Shown in pieces: positions 9,015 through 17,554 of a stretch of 64,000 nucleotides of DNA (the stretch's first letter is position 1; each line of letters begins with the position of its first letter). The stretch covers positions 31,139-95,138 of the forward strand of contig NZ_CATMFB010000010.1 in NCBI RefSeq assembly GCF_950066645.1. The letters run 5' to 3'. The notes below the pieces were generated by a model. That model was given only the letters and a program-made list of their open reading frames with translations, did no database searches and had not been told where the DNA came from. The position numbers and the translations under genes were made by a program. The DNA comes from an uncultured Thalassolituus sp. Its GTDB lineage: Bacteria; Pseudomonadota; Gammaproteobacteria; Pseudomonadales; Oceanobacteraceae.

Positions 9015-9839
9015 TCAGTCCGGAAGAACCTCGAGCACTGTGATGTAAGTGCCACGACGCTCAGTTGCCGGTTTCCTGGCTTTATCGTCCTGATATTCCA
9101 CTTCAACGAAGTAGCGACCGGCACCGTTCCAGCTGATACTGACGTCACCTTTTTTATCGGCGACGGCCGTGATCTCATCCTGGCTGTTACGGTAACGGGT
9201 ACCTTCACGGATAGCGGTCAACTCGGCGCCCTTAGCGGGCTTACCGTCGATCAGGAACCTGAAGGTCGCTTTCTCGCCTGCATACAAGTCATTCGGGTGT
9301 GTCACCGGCACCATTTCCAGACCTTCGCCGGTAGGTTTGAGCGTACCGTCAGTTGTTGCTCCCAGCGTAACGAAGGTTTCCATACGACGGGACGCCTGAA
9401 TAACACTCAGTTTGTCTGCCTTTGCCGGAACGTTCTCAGCGAATCCCTCAGCCGTGTACTGTTCGCCACGCCCTGGATACATACGACGCTTACCATCTTC
9501 TTCCCACATTGCGCGCAGGCCGGTGCTGGCGACAAAAATCTTATATGTCCCCTCTTTATCCAGCTCTACGTCAAACACAGTCCGGTTTTTACCTTTATGC
9601 AGATTGTCGATTTTTCCAGTGTTACCGTCAGGCTTAAGGACAACCAGATCATCAAAACGACCGGCAGCGTGATTAGCGACAAAAATATCGTTTGATACTG
9701 CCGCATCGAAAGCCACCCAGCGTCCTTCACCGGCCAGCTGAGTCTCCTGAGGAACCACCCAGGCACGGTGCGCTTCAACCGACAGAGTTCCGACGAGTAA
9801 TGCACCCATTACCAGGGGCTTGAATAGATTCTTTTTCAT
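9015..9839 (-). CDS. periplasmic DUF4198 domain protein
   Basis: This 274-residue protein begins with a signal peptide (MKKNLFKPLVMGALLVGTLSVEA). The mature protein would start with His24 (HRAWVVP), a placement typical of DUF4198 proteins and suggestive of metal binding. The rest looks like beta-sandwich repeats. DUF4198 proteins occur next to metal uptake systems, including nickel/cobalt and iron. Here it lies between the DUF2271 and flavoprotein genes, with 10-base and 3-base gaps, so the operon links it to metal reduction or capture. The exact function is unknown. Confidence 0.8.
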   Translation of the reverse strand: MKKNLFKPLVMGALLVGTLSVEAHRAWVVPQETQLAGEGRWVAFDAAVSNDIFVANHAAGRFDDLVVLKPDGNTGKIDNLHKGKNRTVFDVELDKEGTYKIFVASTGLRAMWEEDGKRRMYPGRGEQYTAEGFAENVPAKADKLSVIQASRRMETFVTLGATTDGTLKPTGEGLEMVPVTHPNDLYAGEKATFRFLIDGKPAKGAELTAIREGTRYRNSQDEITAVADKKGDVSISWNGAGRYFVEVEYQDDKARKPATERRGTYITVLEVLPD

Positions 9840-9849
9840 CTGGTTTTCC

Positions 9850-10368
9850 TTATGGTTTGATGGTCAGTTCAATGGTGCCCAGTTCAGAGCTACCCTGCTT
9901 TTTAAAGGTCACTGGATTATTCTGTGGCCAGTTAAAAGGCACATTAATCAACTCACGTCCGCCTACCTCGCGGGCGGCTTCTACACGTAGGCGGTATTTT
10001 CCGGGCTGAAGTTCAGAGAGCGGCGCTTTACCTGCAGTAAATTCCATGTCGTAGGAACCGGGTCCGTAAGTAGCACCACTGACACCATCGACTGGCATTT
10101 CCATGGCGCGCCCTGCTCGACGCCACCACTGACGCATGTCTTTAAGCCACTTTTCACCGCCACCATTACGCATGTCTACGTCGTACCAGACGGCCAGGTT
10201 ACTCACGACTTTATTGCTGCTGTCTTCGATCCAGACAGCAACATAAGGCTTGTGATACTCGGCAACCTCCAGCTCAGGAATTTCAACAGATACTTTCAGA
10301 TCTGCAGCGTTAACCTGCGCACATGTGGCAAGTACAGCCATCATGAGTCCGGTTTTATAAAATTTCAT
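9850..10368 (-). CDS. periplasmic DUF2271 domain protein
   Basis: This 172-residue protein starts at ATG 10368, which has a strong AAGGAG site overlapping the stop of the PepSY gene. A longer in-frame extension upstream would lack the signal peptide and is rejected. The signal peptide MKFYKTGLMMAVLATCAQVNA is followed by a beta-rich DUF2271 domain. It contains the typical VAVWIEDSSNKVVSNLAVWY and GPGSYDMEF stretches. DUF2271 genes usually stand beside PepSY membrane proteins and TonB-dependent receptors. Its role in that system is not established. Confidence 0.82.
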   Translation of the reverse strand: MKFYKTGLMMAVLATCAQVNAADLKVSVEIPELEVAEYHKPYVAVWIEDSSNKVVSNLAVWYDVDMRNGGGEKWLKDMRQWWRRAGRAMEMPVDGVSGATYGPGSYDMEFTAGKAPLSELQPGKYRLRVEAAREVGGRELINVPFNWPQNNPVTFKKQGSSELGTIELTIKP

Positions 10369-10378
10369 TGGCGTCTCC

Positions 10379-10975
10379 TTAATGCGCAGCCAGAACAAGT
10401 AAGATGAGAGGAGCGACAACGCCCAGGGTGACCAGAGGCCAGGTACCCGGACGCTGCTTCGCATAACGTGCAAGCAGCCAGAGACCACTCAACGAAAAAA
10501 CCAGACACAACACCGAAAAAATATCGATAAACCACGACCATGCAGCGTTTGTATTGCGCCCCTTATGCAGGTCGTTCAGATAAGAAATTATCCCGCGATC
10601 GGTGTTTTCATAAATAAAGCTGCCACTTTCAAGATCGATGCTGAGCCAGGCATCGCCTCCGGGTTTTGGCATTCCCAGATAGATTTCTGCGCCGTCCCAC
10701 TCGGCCTCGCTGTCGGGGGCCAGAATACCGTGCTGATCTGCCAGCCAACGCCTGACCGCAAGTGGCAGCGCCCCCTCGCTTCGCCCTTCTAACACGCTGA
10801 GTATTCCGGGAGAGACATCGTCTTCGATCGTGTTACGTACTGGCTCTGCCGGTATGTCCGCCGCGTGGTTCAATGTAATGCCGGTAAACGCAAATAAGAT
10901 CATGCCTACGAGGCACACCGCCGAGCTGATCCAGTGCCACTGACGCACCGTTCCCAGCATGGAAGTCAACTTCAT
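10379..10975 (-). CDS. PepSY-associated membrane protein, candidate siderophore/metal reductase subunit
   Basis: The 198 residues contain a membrane helix near 15-37 (preceded by WHW), a periplasmic PepSY-like region, and two more helices near 140-167 and 175-197. Short PepSY_TM proteins of this type carry haem between helices and move electrons across the inner membrane. FoxB, FpvG and PiuB are larger relatives that reduce ferric siderophores. Histidines are available at 14, at the end of helix 1 and in LHKGRN. It is the first gene of the operon with DUF2271, DUF4198 and the flavoprotein. A Fur-like palindrome lies about 80 bases upstream. Confidence 0.8.
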   Translation of the reverse strand: MKLTSMLGTVRQWHWISSAVCLVGMILFAFTGITLNHAADIPAEPVRNTIEDDVSPGILSVLEGRSEGALPLAVRRWLADQHGILAPDSEAEWDGAEIYLGMPKPGGDAWLSIDLESGSFIYENTDRGIISYLNDLHKGRNTNAAWSWFIDIFSVLCLVFSLSGLWLLARYAKQRPGTWPLVTLGVVAPLILLVLAAH

Positions 10976-11051
10976 GAGAGCCCTGTCACTGAATAACTTA
11001 TGGCGCCCCGTGCGCCTGAAAATGCGGTCCAGATACTAACAGACTAACATT

Positions 11052-11070
11052 AATGCGACTAATTATTATT
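11052..11070. promoter_or_regulatory. Fur-like palindrome between PepSY operon and hydroxyacid dehydrogenase gene
   Basis: AATGCGACTAATTATTATT matches the palindrome AATGATAAT-n-ATTATCATT at 14 of 18 fixed positions by my count. It sits in the 171-base divergent intergenic region, so it could control both the PepSY operon (leftward) and the dehydrogenase gene (rightward). No other regulator site was recognised there. Confidence 0.5.
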
Positions 11071-11146
11071 TGCACTATTACAATTCTATGCATTAACCGG
11101 ATACGAACGTACAATCCCTGCTGAAGACCACAACCAGAGCAGACAG

Positions 11147-12241
11147 ATGCAGGCAACGACTATTCCCGGCGACATCGCCAGCCTGAGTGACTACGAACGC
11201 TATGCCCAGGAGGCGCTGAACGATCAGGCCTGGGCATATATCTCCGGGGCGTCCGCGGACGAATACAGCGCACGTAGAAATGAGAGGACTTACGGGGACA
11301 TTTGTCTGCTCAACCGGACATTGGTTGATGTCAGCCGCGGCACAACGTCACTGACCCTTCTGAATGAAACACTGGCTCACCCGATTCTGTTAGCACCAGT
11401 CGCGTATCAGAAACTGGCTCATCCGGATGGTGAATTAGCCAGTGCTGCCGCAGCGGCGGCTCAGGATGCGCTGTTTGTGTTGAGCACTCTCGCAAGTAGC
11501 ACTATCGAAGACGTGGCCTCGATATCGAAAGGCCCCAAATGGTTCCAACTGTATTTTCAGGCGGATCACGAGCAGACTCTGGCATTAATCAGACGCGCCG
11601 AAGCTCACGGTTATAGTGCCATCGTCGTGACCGTCGATGCTCCGGTAAACGGCCTGAGAAATCGTGAACAGCGCAGCGGCTTCCGGTTACCGGACAACGT
11701 CAGAGCCGTGAACTGTCAACCTGAACAGAATGGTAAGGTACAGGCGGGGGAAAGCATGATTTTTCAGGGTCTGATGAGTCGGGCTCCGACCTGGAAAGAT
11801 GTCCGTTGGCTGAAGGCACAGACACGCCTGCCGGTGATTATTAAGGGCGTGATAAATCCTGCTGATGTCGGCATCGCATTAGATGAAGGCGTTGATGGTC
11901 TGATTATTTCTAACCACGGCGGCAGAACATTAGATACGCTGCCCTCTCCTGTCGAAGTTCTGCCCACGATCGCTGCGCTGGTCGATAAAAAAATCCCACT
12001 GATTGTGGACAGCGGTATCCGCCGCGGAACCGATATATTCAAAGCCATCGCACTGGGTGCTGATGCCGTGATGATCGGGCGACCCGTGATGTACGGGCTG
12101 GCCACCGCTGGAGCAATGGGCGTTGCCCACACCCTTCGCCTGTTACGCGACGAGCTTGAGCTGACGATGGCGCTCTGTGGGTGTGAAACACTGGGAGATA
12201 TCAGCCCCGCCTGCTTATGGCAGCCAGCGAGGCAGGTATGA
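11147..12241 (+). CDS. FMN-dependent alpha-hydroxyacid dehydrogenase/oxidase (lactate oxidase family)
   Basis: This 364-residue protein has the (beta/alpha)8 FMN-dependent hydroxyacid dehydrogenase fold. The catalytic histidine is His257 in SNHGGR, with Arg260 after it. FMN-binding stretches are recognisable: APVAYQKLAHPDGE, VTVDAPVNGLRNRE, VIIKGV and VDSGIRRGTDIFKAIALGADAVMIGRP. Family members oxidise L-lactate, glycolate or mandelate, and the sequence does not settle the substrate or the electron acceptor. It is not in a lactate operon. It is divergent from the PepSY operon and convergent with piuC, inside the iron region, so iron-dependent expression is possible. Confidence 0.85.
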   Translation: MQATTIPGDIASLSDYERYAQEALNDQAWAYISGASADEYSARRNERTYGDICLLNRTLVDVSRGTTSLTLLNETLAHPILLAPVAYQKLAHPDGELASAAAAAAQDALFVLSTLASSTIEDVASISKGPKWFQLYFQADHEQTLALIRRAEAHGYSAIVVTVDAPVNGLRNREQRSGFRLPDNVRAVNCQPEQNGKVQAGESMIFQGLMSRAPTWKDVRWLKAQTRLPVIIKGVINPADVGIALDEGVDGLIISNHGGRTLDTLPSPVEVLPTIAALVDKKIPLIVDSGIRRGTDIFKAIALGADAVMIGRPVMYGLATAGAMGVAHTLRLLRDELELTMALCGCETLGDISPACLWQPARQV

Positions 12242-12246
12242 AGGGC

Positions 12247-12927
12247 TCAGGTGTCAGACCACTGCCTGAGCAGATTATGGTAAACCCCGGCGAGACGAAC
12301 CAACTCAGGATTGTTCGGGTTTTCCCGGGTGAGGGCCTGAATACTTTTATCAAGGTCGTATAACATTCGGCGCTGTTCAGCGCTGCGAACGAGACTCTGC
12401 ATCCAGAAGAATGAGGCCAGTCGCCGCCCTTCCGTGACAGGAGTCACCCTGTGCAGGCTCGTTGAGGGGTAGAGAACCATGTCACCGGCGGCAAATTTCA
12501 CCCGCTGCTCACCGTAAGTATCCTGAATAATCAGTTCACCGCCTTCATATTCTTCAGGCTCCGAGAGGAACAATGTCATCGAGATATCGGTGCGGATTTT
12601 AACGGCCGTTCCGGCGACACGACGGATCGTGTTATCAACGTGATAATTAAACTCGCCGCCACCCTGATAGCAATTAAACATGGGCGGGTATATTTTGTTC
12701 GGCAGGCCTGCGGCCAGTACTTCCTGAGACTGCCCGATGACAGAGAGAATAAAATCGCCGAGCTTTCGCGCGACAGGTGAGGCTTCCGGAAGCTGCAAGT
12801 TATTCTTTGCCATGGCCGCCAGAGGACCGGCAGTCACACTGCCATTTACCCAATCTGCATTTTCCAGCAGTGTACGACACTCGGCGACCTGTTCTTTACT
12901 GATAAATTCAGGAACCCGGATCAGCAT
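12247..12927 (-). CDS. piuC: PiuC-type Fe(II)/2-oxoglutarate dioxygenase (PKHD hydroxylase)
   Basis: This 226-residue PKHD-type hydroxylase carries the facial triad His96-x-Asp98 (YHVDN) and His159 (SLHRVTPV), with the 2-oxoglutarate arginine at about 168-169 (EGRRLASFFW). The length and the motifs YQGGGEFNYHVDN and YEGGELII match the PiuC/YbiX group. These genes stand next to catecholate siderophore receptors (PiuA, Fiu). The enzyme's substrate is not known; modification of a siderophore or of the receptor has been suggested by context only. It follows the receptor gene on the same strand, separated by a terminator hairpin at 12973-12990. Confidence 0.9.
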   Translation of the reverse strand: MLIRVPEFISKEQVAECRTLLENADWVNGSVTAGPLAAMAKNNLQLPEASPVARKLGDFILSVIGQSQEVLAAGLPNKIYPPMFNCYQGGGEFNYHVDNTIRRVAGTAVKIRTDISMTLFLSEPEEYEGGELIIQDTYGEQRVKFAAGDMVLYPSTSLHRVTPVTEGRRLASFFWMQSLVRSAEQRRMLYDLDKSIQALTRENPNNPELVRLAGVYHNLLRQWSDT

Positions 12928-12962
12928 GACAAGCTACTCTGATTAACAATTCGGACGGAAGT

Positions 12963-12997
12963 ATAAAAAAAACCGGGCACAAAGGCCCGGTTTTTGT
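12963..12997. terminator. bidirectional terminator between TonB receptor gene and piuC
   Basis: CCGGGC at 12973-12978 pairs with GCCCGG at 12985-12990, extended by the flanking A-run and T-run. Read leftward, it ends the receptor transcript with a run of eight T. piuC would then need read-through or its own promoter in the short 12928-12962 stretch. Confidence 0.85.
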
Positions 12998-13013
12998 CAC
13001 GACATTTTCGGAA

Positions 13014-15227
13014 TCAGAAGTCGTATTTTACGTTCAGTGCGAAGCTGCGAGGAGCACCCGGCAGGAAGTGACCTTTAGCGCTGTAGTCAGTGACATATTC
13101 TTTGTCAGTGACATTATCAACGTTCAGCTGCACCTTCAGATCTTCCGTTGCCTGATAAGACGCCATCAGGTACGCAGTGGTGTAGGCGTCAACTTCGTAG
13201 TACGCCATGTTACGGCGCCAGAAGGTTTCACCAGAGTTGTAGTTAAGGCCACCACCGACATTCAGTTTGTCTTCCAGTGCGGCGTAGCTCACCCACAGGT
13301 TAGCTGTTTTATCAGGAGAGCCCTGCAGGCCGTTACCTTCTGACTCTTCATCGATGTCCTGAGTAACTTCAGTATCCAGCTTAACGAAGTTGGCGGACAG
13401 TGACAGGTTGTCAGTGATCTGACCTACCGCGCCCAGTTCAAAGCCTTTCGCTTTCTGCTCACCGGTCAGGTAATAGTTGGTAACATTATTACCTTCGCTG
13501 TCAGTGACACGTTCGGAATCAACGACATCTTTTGTCGTCTGGAAAATCGCTGCGCTCAGCAACAGGTTCTGATCAAACAGTTCCCATTTTGTACCCAGTT
13601 CGATAGTTTTGGCTGACTCTGGCTCCATTCCGTTTGCATCTTCGCTGGTGCTCAGTGCCAGGTCGGTACCCGGAGGCTGCTGCGCATTGCTGTAACCCAG
13701 ATAAACGTTACCGTTCTGAGTAACGAAGTAGCTCACAGCAGCACCGTAGCTGAAGTAGCTTTCCTGAGCATCCAGGCCTTCAGTACAACCACTACGACGG
13801 CTACATGCATCACCAGTCAGCTCGTAATCGTCGTAACGCGCGTTAAGGTCGATCTGGAAAGTATCTGCAATTTTGATGGTATCCAGAACATAGAATGCGA
13901 GAGTTTTGCCTTCACCTGTTGCATCATCACCTGTACGGGTCAGACCACCGGTGGAGGTAAGGTCATTACTGTAATTCACAGGGTCAATTGCTGGGTTTTC
14001 CAGTTCGTTTCCAGCCGCATCGTAGTAGGTGAAGTCTGCTGAAACGCCGTATGAGGTTTTTTTCTCTTTGGCGTATTCAACACCCACAACGATGTCCTGG
14101 GACAGATCATCACCACCGATATTGAAAATCGCGTCCAGCTGAGTAACAAACAGCTCGTTTTTCTCATCGATATTCTGGGTGCGGGTAGCATTCAGCAGGC
14201 TGTTGTCGCCATCAGAACCCCACCATGGGCGCCCCAGTACCGATTCTTTTTCATTGGAGCCGATGCGCGTCTGGCTGCGCAGTGCAAAACCGTCAGCCAC
14301 CTGGTGGTCTACAACCAGCGTGTACATACGGGTGCTGATTTCTTCGTAATCACGCCCTTTAACGGTATACACTTTGTCCCAACCATCAGAATCAATCGGG
14401 CCTTCTGCCAGGCCAGTTGCTTCAGCAGCGGCTTCGGTCACAAAAGGCAGACCCAGAACAGGAACGTTGTCCTGTTCCATCATCAGCACGTCGAAGGTAA
14501 TACCTGTCGCGTCCGTTGGCTTGAACAGAATGGAACCTGCAGCAGCCTTGGTCTGGTAGTTTTCTTCGCCATTATCGAAGATGTCACCACCATCGGTATA
14601 AAGCAGGTTAGCGCGGCCGGAAACGGTGTCAGAGAACTGTTCGTTCACGTCAGCTGAAATACGCTTGGTATCGAATGTGTTGTAACCCGCAGACACAGAA
14701 CCAAATGAATCCTGCTGAGCACGCTTGGTTGAGAGGTTAACGCTACCGCCACCAGTAGAGCGGCCATCAAGGCTGCCACTCGCACCTTTTACCACTTCAA
14801 CCTGTTCATAGTTGAACATATCGCGGCTGTAGCCAGCGACATCGCGGATGCCGTCAACATAAATGCTTGAGCGCGCATCGAAACCGCGGATGGTGACTTT
14901 ATCGTTAGCGGAAATAACACCGCCACCGCCTTCACCACCACCGAACGTAGATACACCAGCAACGTTGCGCAAAGCATCGTTCAGGCTGGTGACACCCTGA
15001 TCTTCCAGCACGTCGCCGGAGATAATGTTAATTGTTTTAGGTGTATCAGCCACTGACTGAGTCAGTTTTGGAGAAGAGGCCTTGTCGACCTTATAGCCTT
15101 GCTCTTCTGCGGCGGCGGCTTCAGTAACAGGCAGTTCGCGTGGCTCTTCTGCAGCATTCGCTACCATTGGCAGGGCTGCAGTGACAGCCAGTGCCAGTGC
15201 ACTTCGTTTGAATGTGTTGTTTTTCAT
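13014..15227 (-). CDS. TonB-dependent siderophore receptor (Fiu/PiuA/CirA-like)
   Basis: This 737-residue outer-membrane protein starts at ATG 15227; an upstream in-frame ATG at 15281 lacks a signal-peptide fit. The signal peptide ends at VANA. The plug domain is recognisable by VADTPKTINIISGDVLEDQG, VTIRGFDARSSIYVDGIRD and VEVVKGASGSLDGRSTGGGSVNL. The 22-stranded barrel follows and ends in the terminal Phe signal (VKYDF). The RGFDAR/GRSTGGG signature is that of the Fiu/PiuA catecholate receptor group. With piuC downstream and a complete TonB2 module divergent from it, uptake of a ferric catecholate siderophore is likely. The ligand is not proven. Confidence 0.9.
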   Translation of the reverse strand: MKNNTFKRSALALAVTAALPMVANAAEEPRELPVTEAAAAEEQGYKVDKASSPKLTQSVADTPKTINIISGDVLEDQGVTSLNDALRNVAGVSTFGGGEGGGGVISANDKVTIRGFDARSSIYVDGIRDVAGYSRDMFNYEQVEVVKGASGSLDGRSTGGGSVNLSTKRAQQDSFGSVSAGYNTFDTKRISADVNEQFSDTVSGRANLLYTDGGDIFDNGEENYQTKAAAGSILFKPTDATGITFDVLMMEQDNVPVLGLPFVTEAAAEATGLAEGPIDSDGWDKVYTVKGRDYEEISTRMYTLVVDHQVADGFALRSQTRIGSNEKESVLGRPWWGSDGDNSLLNATRTQNIDEKNELFVTQLDAIFNIGGDDLSQDIVVGVEYAKEKKTSYGVSADFTYYDAAGNELENPAIDPVNYSNDLTSTGGLTRTGDDATGEGKTLAFYVLDTIKIADTFQIDLNARYDDYELTGDACSRRSGCTEGLDAQESYFSYGAAVSYFVTQNGNVYLGYSNAQQPPGTDLALSTSEDANGMEPESAKTIELGTKWELFDQNLLLSAAIFQTTKDVVDSERVTDSEGNNVTNYYLTGEQKAKGFELGAVGQITDNLSLSANFVKLDTEVTQDIDEESEGNGLQGSPDKTANLWVSYAALEDKLNVGGGLNYNSGETFWRRNMAYYEVDAYTTAYLMASYQATEDLKVQLNVDNVTDKEYVTDYSAKGHFLPGAPRSFALNVKYDF

Positions 15228-15318
15228 GATCTCGTTTCCCCAAAACGTTGAGTCAAGTGGTGTAAACCTGTGCTGTCTCATGGACAGTGGGGCGGCATCC
15301 TAAGTGTAAATATTCGTA

Positions 15319-15337
15319 ATTGCAAATCTTTCTCATT
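15319..15337. promoter_or_regulatory. Fur-like palindrome between receptor gene and TonB2 cluster
   Basis: Read leftward, AATGAGAAAGATTTGCAAT matches AATGATAAT-n-ATTATCATT at 13 of 18 positions. It lies about 92 bases before the receptor start and about 92 bases before the DUF3450 start, in the 201-base divergent region. It is therefore well placed to repress both units when iron is plentiful. Confidence 0.5.
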
Positions 15338-15428
15338 TGTATTTTCTCTGTCATTAGTTTTTGTTTTGGTGCAGAATACGCCGCATCTACATTCGTAGCT
15401 GATAAACATTCTCACTTGAGGAGCTTTT

Positions 15429-16226
15429 GTGAACCGACCTGTTCTTCACGCTCTAAAGCAGTTCTCCTTCCCTTGCCGGGTCTTGTTAGCATCTGCCATC
15501 TGCCTCACGCCGTCAGTGTCTCTGGCAGCGGATACCACCGCGCATCAGATAGACGATCTGACGCGACAGTGGTTACAGACCGAGCAACAGACGACACGCC
15601 TGATCACTCGTTGGCAGGAAGAAAAACCCCTGGCCGAGCAACGCCTTGAATTGCTCAGAGCTGAAAAAGAGCAGCTGACAAACATGCTCGAAAGACGGGA
15701 TCAGAAAGGCGATGAAGTTGATCAGAAACGCGAAGAGTTGCTGCAACAGCAGTCTGAACTGGAAGCCGAACAGGCTGGAACTGAAGCGTTAATTTCAGCA
15801 TTAGCTGCCCGCCTCGATGCATTCAAACCCATGCTGCCACCGCCGCTACAATCCACCTGGGACAGCGCAGCCGGCGAAGACAGCAGCAATCAACTTCGCC
15901 TTCAACTGGCGCGTCTAAGCAGCCTGAAGGAATTTAATGAACGGGTAACGCTTCACAGCATGCGCCTGACTCCCGACGAAGCCACTGACAGTGTCCTGGT
16001 CCGGCAGGTGTATCTGGGCGCGTCACAAGCCTGGTTCAGTAGTGCTGATGGTACTTACACGGGTACGGGTTCTGTTGAAGATGGCCAGTGGGTATGGAGA
16101 TTCCGCGATGATATCGACAGTGATGCTGTCCTGCGCGCCATTGCCGTCGCGGAGAAGCAGGTTCCCGCCACCATCGTTCCATTACCTTTTACCTCCGTCA
16201 GTGCTAAAGGAGCGGTACAACCATGA
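15429..16226 (+). CDS. DUF3450 periplasmic coiled-coil protein of TonB2 module
   Basis: This 265-residue protein starts at GTG 15429 behind a GAGGAG site. A signal peptide (cleavage near SLAAD) is followed by a long coiled coil (about 35-130) and a C-terminal globular part with YLGASQAWFSSADG. DUF3450 genes regularly come first in the cluster DUF3450-TtpC-ExbB-ExbD-TonB-TPR, which powers TonB-dependent receptors in marine gammaproteobacteria. The role is presumably structural in the periplasm, and no enzyme motif is seen. Its stop overlaps the ttpC start by 4 bases. Confidence 0.85.
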   Translation: MNRPVLHALKQFSFPCRVLLASAICLTPSVSLAADTTAHQIDDLTRQWLQTEQQTTRLITRWQEEKPLAEQRLELLRAEKEQLTNMLERRDQKGDEVDQKREELLQQQSELEAEQAGTEALISALAARLDAFKPMLPPPLQSTWDSAAGEDSSNQLRLQLARLSSLKEFNERVTLHSMRLTPDEATDSVLVRQVYLGASQAWFSSADGTYTGTGSVEDGQWVWRFRDDIDSDAVLRAIAVAEKQVPATIVPLPFTSVSAKGAVQP

Positions 16227-17554
16227 AACGCTTTTCTCCATCTGGCTTCCTTCGGGGAGCAGCGTTCAGCACGCTGATACTTTCAGTAGCCGCCCCAGCG
16301 TTCGCTCAGGTAGACGCCGACTTACAGAAGCGCATCTCAAGTGCGCAGAGTTCGCTCAACACGACCGAGCAGAAGATCAGTCGCGAACGTGCCAGCTTCG
16401 CGCGTGAGATTAACGCCCTGGAACGTGATGTGCGTGGCCTGGAGAAGCAGACTGCGGCAGCACGTCGGCTTGAAGACGAGAAAAATCTCAGTCTGACGAA
16501 ATTACAGGAGCGTCTCAACGGCTGGATCAGCCAACGGAATTATCAGAACAATCTGATTCAGCAGTTCCTGCGCCAGCAAAGCGGTTCTGCGACCGCCATT
16601 GCCGGTGAAACCGTTTCGACCGAGCAGCGTTTACGACAGATTGCTGACATTGCGTCAGCAAGTGAGGGTTGGTTAGAGCCAACCTTCAGACCAGTAGAAC
16701 TTGCCCTCGACAATGGTGATATCGTGAGCTCTGAGCTGCTCAGTCTCGGACCAGTTCACTGGGCAATCGCCGATGGTCAGGCCTACTCAGTCACGAGTAA
16801 AGAGGGTGAATGGCAGTCGATAAAACACCTGCCATCAGACGCCGCATCCGCATTAACAGCTCTGCAAGAGGGACAGGAAGCGGTCCTGTATTTCGATCCG
16901 AGCCTGAGCCAGTTTGATCAGATTCCTGACGAAAGCATCCTTGATCACCTCGAGAAAGGGGGCGTCTGGGCACTGCCAATTCTGTTGTTTGCACTCATTG
17001 CACTGGTAATCGGCGTACTCAAGGCCTTCCAGTTACTGCGTCTGCCTCAGGTCGTAAGCTTCACCCCTGCTGCTCTGCGCAACGCGGTTGAAACCGGCAA
17101 AAGTGTGTTCTCTGCGGGCAGCATGCAACAGGGACTGTTTGATATCGCCCGTGAAATCCGTCAGCCGCGCGAACGCGATGACCAGTTGTTCCTGCAGCTT
17201 CAGGAGTACCGTGTGAAACTGGAACAGCGTCTGACCGCTATCGCTATCACAGCCTCAGTGGCGCCTCTGCTGGGTCTCCTCGGTACGGTCAGCGGCATGA
17301 TTGAAACATTCCGGATGATGACACTGTTCGGCTCCGGGAACCCTGAAGTCGTTTCCGGCGGTATTTCTCAGGCCCTGATCACCACAGAGCTGGGGCTTGT
17401 CGTCGCGATTCCGGCGCTCGTTGTGCACTCGTTACTGTCACGTCGCGCCCGTGCTTACTATCTGTCCCTGGAGAACTTTGCGGTTCTCCTCAGCCAGGAT
17501 TCCGAACCACAGAAAGAGCATTCTCAGAATACTCAGGAGGCTGTACCAGCATGA
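16223..17554 (+). CDS. ttpC: TtpC-like MotA/TolQ/ExbB-family protein with periplasmic extension
   Basis: This 443-residue protein has a signal peptide (cleavage near AFA-Q, residue 28) and a periplasmic coiled coil (about 30-115). A MotA/TolQ/ExbB channel domain follows, with helices at about 247-272, 348-372 and 390-412. The conserved stretch APLLGLLGTVSGMIETF and the helix TTELGLVVAIPALVVHSLLSRRA are intact. In Vibrio the equivalent TtpC is needed for the TonB2 system. It overlaps the DUF3450 stop and the next ExbB start (ATGA both times), so the set is translationally coupled. Confidence 0.9.
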   Translation: MKRFSPSGFLRGAAFSTLILSVAAPAFAQVDADLQKRISSAQSSLNTTEQKISRERASFAREINALERDVRGLEKQTAAARRLEDEKNLSLTKLQERLNGWISQRNYQNNLIQQFLRQQSGSATAIAGETVSTEQRLRQIADIASASEGWLEPTFRPVELALDNGDIVSSELLSLGPVHWAIADGQAYSVTSKEGEWQSIKHLPSDAASALTALQEGQEAVLYFDPSLSQFDQIPDESILDHLEKGGVWALPILLFALIALVIGVLKAFQLLRLPQVVSFTPAALRNAVETGKSVFSAGSMQQGLFDIAREIRQPRERDDQLFLQLQEYRVKLEQRLTAIAITASVAPLLGLLGTVSGMIETFRMMTLFGSGNPEVVSGGISQALITTELGLVVAIPALVVHSLLSRRARAYYLSLENFAVLLSQDSEPQKEHSQNTQEAVPA

